Below the pieces are notes generated by a model that did no database searches, had not been told where the DNA came from, and was given only the letters and a program-made list of their open reading frames with translations. The position numbers and the translations under genes were made by a program. Shown here in pieces: positions 1 to 4,934 of a DNA stretch of 6,491 bases. How positions within the stretch are numbered: position 1 is the stretch's first letter; each line of letters begins with the position of its first letter. This DNA comes from an uncultured Collinsella sp. (lineage in GTDB: Bacteria > Actinomycetota > Coriobacteriia > Coriobacteriales > Coriobacteriaceae), in contig CATVYG010000053.1 of assembly GCA_958348225.1 (NCBI GenBank), positions 1 to 6,491 on the forward strand, in the 5' to 3' direction.

Positions 1-81
1 TCCTGTCGTTTCCGTGCCTTCGGATTGGGTCATAGTGTCTGACTTATGCTCAACCTGTGGCGCCATTTTGCCTGAAGGCAT
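1..81 (-). other. Possible 5' end of a divergent minus-strand gene (unresolved)
   Basis: On the minus strand an ATG at 81-79 opens a frame of 27 codons that stays open to the window edge. Further in-frame ATGs lie at 66-64 and 33-31. The peptide after the second ATG is hydrophilic (APQVEHKSD, then TQSEGTETTG), like a disordered N-terminus. No convincing ribosome binding site precedes any of the three starts. A minus-strand gene here would be divergent from tgt, but the plus-oriented terminator at 113-151 argues rather for a plus-strand gene ending here. The two readings exclude each other. Confidence 0.2.
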
Positions 82-118
82 CTTGCTCGCTCTGGCGGGT
101 TTTCGCTGTCGGAAATGA
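2..118 (+). other. Possible 3' end of an upstream plus-strand gene (unresolved)
   Basis: A plus-strand frame is open from the left edge to a TGA at 116-118 and would encode about 38 residues ending in ALAGFRCRK. Its stop lies inside the 5' arm of the terminator hairpin at 113-149, and that hairpin is oriented to end plus-strand transcription, so a plus-strand gene does probably end near here. Another frame stops at 40-42 and could equally be the true end. I recognise no family. A minus-strand frame (1-81) competes for the same bases. Codon third positions are not strongly biased in any of these frames. Confidence 0.25.
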
Positions 119-151
119 TCCGTTGGGGACGGAGGAAAACGGATCATTTTT
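113..151 (+). terminator. Rho-independent terminator upstream of tgt
   Basis: Perfect 12-bp inverted repeat, AAATGATCCGTT (113-124) and AACGGATCATTT (138-149), with a 13-base purine-rich loop. A run of five T at 147-151 overlaps the end of the 3' arm. The T-run on the plus strand suggests it ends transcription of a gene entering from the left, insulating it from the tgt promoter. The reverse orientation has only three T after the stem. The stem-loop could also belong to a dispersed repeat, which one window cannot show. Confidence 0.7.
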
Positions 152-229
152 ATCCTGGTGCATTGGTGCAGGGGGCAGGTTTCCTTTGCGCCAGTTTCTG
201 TCGAGTCGGTGCTTCTTGCGGGTTGCCCG

Positions 230-235
230 TATAAT
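230..235 (+). promoter_or_regulatory. Probable -10 box of the tgt promoter
   Basis: A perfect TATAAT lies 37 bases before the tgt start codon, so transcription would begin around 241-243. At the expected distance only a weak -35 match is present (TCGGTG, 206-211, 18-base spacer). There is no extended -10 TG. The implied leader is about 30 bases, too short for a preQ1 riboswitch. Confidence 0.55.
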
Positions 236-257
236 GGTTTGCGTATGAACCGCAACC

Positions 258-263
258 AAGGAG
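258..263 (+). promoter_or_regulatory. Ribosome binding site of tgt
   Basis: AAGGAG ends nine bases before the ATG at 273. It supports this start, which also gives the family's usual N-terminus (KFDLIAED). Confidence 0.75.
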
Positions 264-272
264 TTCCAGTTT

Positions 273-1412
<1,140 letters not shown>

Positions 1413-1422
1413 GGGCGACAGA

Positions 1423-1470
1423 CACGCTTGCAGAGCGTGGGCAACGGCAAAGGCTGAGCGGCAGCCGCTC
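1423..1470 (+). other. Two small hairpins downstream of tgt
   Basis: CACGCT (1423-1428) pairs with AGCGTG (1434-1439), and GAGCGG (1456-1461) with CCGCTC (1465-1470). Both lie just after the tgt stop and neither has a T-run, so they are weak terminator candidates; they could stabilise the 3' end of the transcript. The rest of the spacer to about 1560 shows no coding frame with an RBS. Confidence 0.35.
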
Positions 1471-1561
1471 GTCGCATTCGCGGACGCCGGCTGCGCGACC
1501 GCTGACCGATGCCTTGCAAGCGCATGATGCATCGTGGGTACCATACCGAATAATTGATGTT

Positions 1562-1608
1562 CGGGCGGGTGTTTGACGCATGGCGTCGACCCCGCCCGCT
1601 TCTATTTT
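1562..1608 (+). terminator. GC-rich nested hairpin with T-rich tail, between tgt and the LOG gene
   Basis: CGGGCGGG (1562-1569) and CCCGCCCG (1591-1598) form a perfect 8-bp outer stem. Inside it GACGC (1575-1579) and GCGTC (1583-1587) form a second stem with a three-base loop. A T-rich tail, TTCTATTTT, follows at 1600-1608. This looks like a Rho-independent terminator. It sits only about 16 bases before the next start codon's RBS, so it is either the tgt terminator with an obscure LOG promoter around it, or a leader hairpin that attenuates the LOG gene. A weak -10-like AATAAT (1549-1554) upstream allows the second reading. Confidence 0.5.
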
Positions 1609-1612
1609 CGAT

Positions 1613-1617
1613 AGGAG
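1613..1617 (+). promoter_or_regulatory. Ribosome binding site of the LOG-family gene
   Basis: AGGAG lies six bases before the ATG at 1624 and supports that start. Confidence 0.7.
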
Positions 1618-1623
1618 TGCCCC

Positions 1624-2382
1624 ATGATTAAGAATGAGAACGTCGAGGGCGAGCCTGCCTACGACGAGACGTACCGCCGTGGTCCCGTGGTCATGCGCGG
1701 CCCCATGATTCCTAAGGACAACACCTACGCCAACCTGCTGGCGCCCGAGGAGTCGACCGACTGGTTGCATGCCGATCCGTGGCGCGTACTGCGCATCCAG
1801 GCCGAGTTTGTCGATGGCTTTGGTGCACTTGCCGAGTTAGGGCCTGCGGTGACCATCTTCGGTAGTGCCCGTACGCCCAAGACCGATCCGCTCTACAAAG
1901 CGGCGCGCACGGTCGGCCGTAAGATTGCCCAGCGCGGCGTGGCGGTTATCACCGGTGGCGGCCCCGGCATCATGGAGGCGGCCAACAGGGGAGCGGCGAG
2001 CGTCAACGGCAAGTCAGTTGGTTTGGGCATTGAGCTGCCGCACGAGCAGGGGCTCAACAAATACGTGAACCTCGGTATGGACTTCCGCTACTTCTTTGTG
2101 CGCAAGACCATGTTCGTCAAATACAGCTCGGGCGCTATTGTGTTTCCCGGCGGGTTTGGCACGCTCGACGAGATGTTCGAGGTGCTCACGCTGGTGCAAA
2201 CGCACAAGGTCAAGCGTATGCCGCTTGTGCTGGTAGGCAGCGAGTACTGGCAGGGCCTATTCGACTGGCTTAACGGTCCGGTGATGGACGCCGGTATGAT
2301 CAGTCCGCTTGATCCGGATCTGGTACACATTACCGATAACCTCAACGAAGCCGTCGACATTGCGCTCAGCGGGCTGATGTAG
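1624..2382 (+). CDS. LOG-family protein (TIGR00730 type, nucleotide phosphoribohydrolase-like)
   Basis: 252 residues with the Rossmann-like LOG fold once annotated as lysine decarboxylase. Visible landmarks are IFGSAR (78-83), TGGGPGIMEAANRGA (110-124), an Arg-Lys pair at 160-161, and the hallmark PGGFGTLDE (175-183) with catalytic Glu183. Family members hydrolyse nucleoside 5'-monophosphates, or cytokinin riboside monophosphates, to free base and ribose 5-phosphate; bacterial homologues such as PpnN act in purine nucleotide homeostasis. An N-terminal extension of about 70 mostly polar residues precedes the fold, so this is longer than the minimal LOG of about 190 residues. No signal peptide or membrane segment is seen, so it is cytosolic. 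It lies 211 bases after tgt, past a terminator-like hairpin, so is probably transcribed separately. The family is certain; the in vivo substrate cannot be told from sequence. Confidence 0.92.
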   Translation: MIKNENVEGEPAYDETYRRGPVVMRGPMIPKDNTYANLLAPEESTDWLHADPWRVLRIQAEFVDGFGALAELGPAVTIFGSARTPKTDPLYKAARTVGRKIAQRGVAVITGGGPGIMEAANRGAASVNGKSVGLGIELPHEQGLNKYVNLGMDFRYFFVRKTMFVKYSSGAIVFPGGFGTLDEMFEVLTLVQTHKVKRMPLVLVGSEYWQGLFDWLNGPVMDAGMISPLDPDLVHITDNLNEAVDIALSGLM

Positions 2383-2414
2383 GGCGAGGTGCCTGTCGTT
2401 GTAGTAATGAGAAC

Positions 2415-2468
2415 GGCAGATTGATGCTATTTAACATCAGTCTGCCATCTAAACTGGGTATACTGATG
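2415..2468 (+). promoter_or_regulatory. Palindromic operator region of the toxin-antitoxin operon
   Basis: GGCAGATTGATG (2415-2426) and CATCAGTCTGCC (2435-2446) form a 12-bp inverted repeat with one T:G position and an 8-base centre. A further inverted copy of its inner part, ACTGATG (2462-2468), overlaps the probable -10. The core TGATG thus occurs at 2422-2426 and 2464-2468 in the same orientation, 42 bases apart, with CATCA between. Ribbon-helix-helix antitoxins of this family commonly repress their own operon by binding such palindromes, so autoregulatory sites are the natural reading. The first palindrome could also act as a terminator for the LOG gene, although it lacks a T-run. Confidence 0.5.
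2459..2464 (+). promoter_or_regulatory. Probable -10 box of the toxin-antitoxin operon
   Basis: TATACT (five of six consensus bases) lies 31 bases before the antitoxin ATG. No good -35 stands at 16-18 bases; TTAACA at 2431-2436 matches well but the 22-base gap is too long. The -35 zone falls inside the palindrome, as expected for a repressible promoter. Confidence 0.45.
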
Positions 2469-2495
2469 CAAAAGACGAGGGCTAGGAGGTCGCGT

Positions 2496-2795
2496 ATGTC
2501 TACTGCAACGGTTAAGCCTACGACGGTTCGCATCGAAGAGGGGCTCAAGGAGCAGGCGACTGAGTTCTTGGATTCGGTCGGCCTCAGCCTCAATTCCTAT
2601 CTCAATCTTGCCGTTCGGCAGCTTGTAAATCAGCGAAAGATTCCTTTTGAGATTGTAGGAAGGGCGGAGGTGCCCAACGAGGCGACGAGGCGCGCCATGG
2701 TGATTGCCGAGGCTCATGAGTTGGGGATTCTGCCAGACGACAGCCCGTCATTCAATAACGCTGATGAGCTTATATCGTTCCTCGATGAGGGCTAG
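2496..2795 (+). CDS. RelB/DinJ-family antitoxin
   Basis: 99 residues. The N-terminal part has the ribbon-helix-helix pattern of the RelB/DinJ family: a short beta strand (TTVRIEEG, 9-16), helix (LKEQATEFLDSVG), then a second helix starting SLNSYLNLAVRQLV and the family's PFEI (50-53). The C-terminal half (about 60-99), ending NADELISFLDEG, is the acidic, probably flexible part that wraps the toxin. It should neutralise the downstream RNase toxin and repress its own promoter. The start at 2496 is chosen over an in-frame ATG at 2421 because AGGAGGT (2484-2490) stands six bases upstream, the longer version would translate through the operator and -10, and the extra residues match no family feature. 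Codons are more AT-rich than in flanking genes (GTA, CGA, GGA, AGG), consistent with horizontal acquisition. Confidence 0.9.
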   Translation: MSTATVKPTTVRIEEGLKEQATEFLDSVGLSLNSYLNLAVRQLVNQRKIPFEIVGRAEVPNEATRRAMVIAEAHELGILPDDSPSFNNADELISFLDEG

Positions 2796-2797
2796 CG

Positions 2798-3106
2798 ATG
2801 TTTGAGATTAAAGTCGAGGCTCAATTTAAGGTGGACTACAAACGAACGATGCGCATGCATCCGCAGCTAAAAAGTGAGTTTAAAGCGGCGGTTGCAGAGC
2901 TTGTGGCTCATGGGTCACTTCCGGCGGAGTATGGCGCCCACGAGCTCTCAAACCCGGGCGGAAACTACAACGGCCACATCGATTTCCACCTATCCGATGG
3001 CTTGGTCGATGTGGTCGTTCTTTATCTTCCCCATAAGACTAACCCAGTGATTAGGCTGGTGAGAATGGGCACTCATCAGGAGCTGTTTCAGGGTCCGCTG
3101 GGCTGA
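2798..3106 (+). CDS. YafQ-family (RelE superfamily) mRNA interferase toxin
   Basis: 102 residues, a normal length for a RelE/YafQ toxin that cuts mRNA in the ribosomal A site. The start is two bases after the antitoxin stop, with GAGGG (2787-2791) inside the antitoxin gene as RBS, so the pair is translationally coupled. The N-terminus (FEIKVEAQFKVDYKRTMRMH) is the basic first strand and helix. Candidate active-site residues, by position against E. coli YafQ, are H48 (HELSN), H60/H64 and D67 (GHIDFHLSD), H93 in RMGTHQELF, and F97. The middle stretch, with HLSD rather than the HxxPDW pattern of E. coli YafQ, is divergent, so residue mapping there is tentative. It ends 13 bases before the inverted repeat. 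The toxin appears intact; activity is inferred from the family and pairing. Confidence 0.87.
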   Translation: MFEIKVEAQFKVDYKRTMRMHPQLKSEFKAAVAELVAHGSLPAEYGAHELSNPGGNYNGHIDFHLSDGLVDVVVLYLPHKTNPVIRLVRMGTHQELFQGPLG

Positions 3107-3119
3107 TCGCCGATTTCCA

Positions 3120-3186
3120 AGTTGCGGTGGAATAGGGATTGATTTGCGGCTGATAAGCCAAAAACAGTCCCTATTCCACCGCAACT
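3120..3186. repeat. 67-base perfect inverted repeat (REP/MITE-like element)
   Basis: AGTTGCGGTGGAATAGGGA (3120-3138) is exactly complementary to 3168-3186, a 19-bp stem that can grow by three more pairs (one G:T) to 3141/3165. The 23 remaining bases hold a second hairpin, GGCT (3148-3151), GATA loop, AGCC (3156-3159), flanked by TTT and AAA that can also pair. It lies between the convergent ends of the toxin gene and degV. There is no T-run outside the stem on either side, so it is not a canonical terminator, although it could stop RNA polymerase or protect both transcripts. Its left arm recurs at 6393-6409. No clear target-site duplication is visible. Confidence 0.8.
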
Positions 3187-3199
3187 GATGTGGGCGTCC

Positions 3200-3940
3200 C
3201 TAGTGAGTTGGCTGGTAGCGGGGGCAGTAGCTGATGGCGATGGCATCGACGCCTACGTGGGTGGCGATGGTGCAGCCGATGGGGCCGGTGCCGGCGTCTA
3301 CGTAGTCCTGGCCCGCGAGCGCCTCGTTGACAAGTTCCTGCTCCTCGGCGGCGCCGGTCGTGAGCACGCGCACGCTTGAGCCCGGGTGCTCGTCCAAAAA
3401 CGCGAGGCAATCTGCCATGGCGTTGGCGACGATGCGCTTGGCGCCGCGGCCCTTTTTGATCGCCTTGATCTCGCCCGACTGCCACTCCGGCGAAACGGCC
3501 AGGCGAATGTTGAGCATATGCGTGAGCTGGCCGGCGAGCTTGGGCGCGCGGCCGTTCTTAACGAGGTTCTCGAGCGTGCGGGGAATCAGCAGCAGGTGGG
3601 CGTCGGGCAGCGTCGCGCGGATCTGCGCCTCGGTTTCGTCCAGGCTGCGGCCATCTTCGCGCATGGCCCGCGCATACTCCACCAGCAGGCCCTCGGCGCC
3701 CGAGCCAGTGCGCGAATCGATGCAGCGAACGTCGAGCTCGTGGGTCTCGGCGACCAGGCATGCGTTGGAATAGCAGGCGGACCATTCGCTGCACAGCGAG
3801 ATAAAGATCGCGCTGTCGTGGCCGTCAGCACGCACGCGGTCAAAGAGTGCCTTGAACTCGCCGGCACTCGGCTGCGAGGTGTGCGGCAGCTGCTCGGAGC
3901 CGGCCATGCGGGCGACGTACTCTTGGGCGGTAATCTGCAC
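3200..3940 (-). CDS. Residual DegV open frame after the amber codon (possible reinitiation product)
   Basis: Directly after the TAG comes an in-frame GTG (3940-3938), from which 246 codons run to the normal stop. Termination immediately followed by GTG could allow reinitiation. The nearest purine-rich stretch (GAGGGCGAGG) ends about 14 bases before the GTG, rather far for efficient initiation. A product starting here would lack the first beta strand and the ITDSTSD loop that forms part of the lipid site, so even if made it is probably not functional. An automatic annotation may list this shorter frame as the gene; the intact upstream start and RBS show it is not the native one. Confidence 0.35.
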   Translation of the reverse strand: MQITAQEYVARMAGSEQLPHTSQPSAGEFKALFDRVRADGHDSAIFISLCSEWSACYSNACLVAETHELDVRCIDSRTGSGAEGLLVEYARAMREDGRSLDETEAQIRATLPDAHLLLIPRTLENLVKNGRAPKLAGQLTHMLNIRLAVSPEWQSGEIKAIKKGRGAKRIVANAMADCLAFLDEHPGSSVRVLTTGAAEEQELVNEALAGQDYVDAGTGPIGCTIATHVGVDAIAISYCPRYQPTH

Positions 3941-4060
3941 CTAGTCGAGCAGGTCCTCGCCCTCGATAATCACATGCAGTGGAATCACGTAAATGCCGAG
4001 CTCTTGGGCACGGGCGGGGGAGATGTCCGACGTGGAGTCGGTTATGATGGCAAAAGACAT
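3200..4060 (-). pseudogene. DegV-family fatty-acid-binding protein gene with an in-frame amber stop
   Basis: The minus-strand frame from ATG 4060-4058 to the stop at 3202-3200 is 287 codons, the normal DegV length, and is interrupted only by TAG at 3943-3941 (codon 40). The true N-terminus is unmistakable: SFAIITDSTSDIS (2-14), preceded by AAAGGT (4072-4067) six bases before the ATG. After the stop the frame continues in the same register with TSQPS (61-65), SEWSACYSNA (91-100), the LENLVKNGR helix (163-171), GRGAKR (204-209) and ATHVGVDAIAI (266-276). DegV/FakB proteins bind a fatty acid and present it to a fatty-acid kinase. The TAG sits where the family reads D-x-V-x-IT; CAG (Gln) differs by one transition. 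No other lesion is seen, so this is a recent nonsense mutation, a sequencing error, or, less likely, readthrough. Confidence 0.85.
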
Positions 4061-4078
4061 AATTGCACCTTTCGTTGG

Positions 4079-4092
4079 GGCGCTTTCGCGCC
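4079..4092 (-). other. GAAA-tetraloop hairpin in the degV leader
   Basis: On the minus strand the leader reads GGCGC, GAAA, GCGCC, a perfect 5-bp GC stem closed by a GNRA tetraloop. It lies six bases upstream of the degV RBS. It probably stabilises the mRNA 5' end or tunes translation; no known riboswitch is recognised around it. Confidence 0.4.
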
Positions 4093-4116
4093 GCCTTCTG
4101 AGAGCAAAGTGCGACA

Positions 4117-4122
4117 AGTATA
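4117..4122 (-). promoter_or_regulatory. Candidate -10 box of the degV promoter
   Basis: On the minus strand TATACT reads from 4122 to 4117, which would start transcription near 4110, about 50 bases before the degV ATG. The -35 position (4145-4140, CTAGCA) is poor. It lies within the candidate plus-strand promoter region, so the two divergent promoters would overlap. Confidence 0.35.
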
Positions 4123-4134
4123 GTGGAGTTGCTC

Positions 4135-4140
4135 TATATT
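4135..4140 (+). promoter_or_regulatory. Candidate -10 box of the HAD phosphatase promoter
   Basis: TATATT (five of six consensus) has GCGACA (4111-4116) as a possible -35 at an 18-base spacing. Transcription would start near 4147, just before the palindrome at 4153-4168 and about 70 bases before the gene. Confidence 0.4.
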
Positions 4141-4152
4141 GCTAGGTTCAAT

Positions 4153-4168
4153 TGTTGAATAGTCAACA
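4153..4168. promoter_or_regulatory. 16-base palindrome in the degV/HAD divergent region, possible operator
   Basis: TGTTGA (4153-4158), ATAG, TCAACA (4163-4168) is a perfect 6+4+6 palindrome, with partial symmetry extending to AA/TT at 4150-4151 and 4170-4171. Its length and TGT...ACA ends resemble sites of dimeric one-component repressors. Placed just after the predicted HAD transcription start, it could repress that gene. No regulator gene is in the window, so its partner is unknown. Confidence 0.4.
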
Positions 4169-4216
4169 GTTTGAAGTGTCGGTGTGGAAATCATCAACTG
4201 GGGAAGAGGGATGCCG

Positions 4217-4879
4217 ATGGCGGCATTACAGCTATGCGAGCGGCCGATTGTGTTGTTCGATTTTGACGGCACGGTGGCAGATACGGGTCGGGCGGTGATG
4301 ACCTCGACGCGCAAGACGCTTGCCGCGCGCGGGTTTTCGGAGGCGCAGATGGGTGACCTGCGTCGCATGATCGGGCCTCCGCTGTGGAAGAGCTTCCATG
4401 ACTTTTATGGCTTTTCCCGCGAGGAGTCGCTCGTGGTGGCCGACGAGTACCGTGCCTTTTTTGATGAGCTGGGACCGGAAGAGTATCCCGTGTTCGATGG
4501 AATGCCCGAGCTGCTCGATGGCCTTGTCGCGCAGGGGCATCGCTTGGCCGTGGCGACGTCACGCATGGAGGCAAAGTGCATTGACATGGTGGGCGAGCTG
4601 GGGCTTTTGCAGTTTGAGGCGGTGGTTGGCATGAATCCACCGCAGGGGCGCGAGACCAAGGCCGATTCGGTTCGCGACGCGTTGGCGGCCTTGGGTGCGG
4701 CCGCGGACGATGCCGTGATGATCGGCGATCGCTTTAACGATGTGGAGGGCGCGCACGCAATGGGCGTACCGTGCATTGGTATCTATTCGGGCGCGGCGGC
4801 GCCGGGCGAGCACGAGGCGGCGGGTGCCGATGCAGTGGTGCACTCGGTGGCCGAGCTTGCTAAACTTTTCGCTATCTAA
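4217..4879 (+). CDS. HAD-superfamily hydrolase, phosphoglycolate phosphatase (Gph/PpaX)-like
   Basis: 220 residues from the chosen start. All four HAD motifs are present: motif I VLFDFDGTVADT with nucleophile Asp15 and acid/base Asp17; motif II Thr114-Ser115 in AVATSR; motif III Lys148 in ETKAD; motif IV MIGDRFNDVEGA with Asp171 and Asp175. The cap lies between motifs I and II (about 22-100), and RMIGPPL (50-56) is typical of the Gph branch. The enzyme is expected to be a Mg-dependent cytosolic phosphomonoesterase; phosphoglycolate is only one possible substrate for this broad family. ATG 4217 is preferred because AGAGGG (4205-4210) lies six bases upstream. ATG 4211 would abut the RBS, and GTG 4184 has none. 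The next gene follows 55 bases downstream in the same direction, suggesting cotranscription. Confidence 0.9.
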   Translation: MAALQLCERPIVLFDFDGTVADTGRAVMTSTRKTLAARGFSEAQMGDLRRMIGPPLWKSFHDFYGFSREESLVVADEYRAFFDELGPEEYPVFDGMPELLDGLVAQGHRLAVATSRMEAKCIDMVGELGLLQFEAVVGMNPPQGRETKADSVRDALAALGAAADDAVMIGDRFNDVEGAHAMGVPCIGIYSGAAAPGEHEAAGADAVVHSVAELAKLFAI

Positions 4880-4920
4880 TAGACGTAATGTGAGGGGCGG
4901 GCGTACCCGTCGCTCATTGG

Positions 4921-4929
4921 TAAGGAGGT
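4921..4929 (+). promoter_or_regulatory. Strong Shine-Dalgarno site of the dipeptidase gene
   Basis: TAAGGAGGT, near-complete complementarity to the 16S 3' end, stands five bases before ATG 4935. It fixes the start; the frame is open much further upstream inside the HAD gene, but those residues are out-of-frame translation. Confidence 0.85.
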
Positions 4930-4934
4930 CGTCC

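Noticed and set aside
236..272. preQ1 riboswitch in the tgt leader
   Set aside because: The predicted leader is about 30 bases and shows neither the hairpin nor the A-rich tail of known preQ1 riboswitches.
1509..1553. A 14-residue open frame starting ATG at 1509
   Set aside because: No RBS, no similarity to known leader peptides, and a short frame like this is expected by chance.
1413..1560. A tRNA or small RNA gene in the tgt-LOG spacer
   Set aside because: Several short hairpins are present but no T-loop GTTCGA-like motif, no cloverleaf, and no promoter plus terminator pair enclosing one.
2421..2495. N-terminal extension of the antitoxin from ATG 2421
   Set aside because: It would translate through the operator and -10; the strong AGGAGGT before ATG 2496 gives a standard family N-terminus.
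3386..4123. Plus-strand frame of 245 codons across degV
   Set aside because: It is the antisense of the degV frame, which has DegV motifs and an RBS; the plus-strand translation has no recognisable features.
4740..4934. Upstream extension of the dipeptidase into the HAD gene
   Set aside because: The extension is Arg-rich out-of-frame translation of the HAD gene; TAAGGAGGT before ATG 4935 sets the start.
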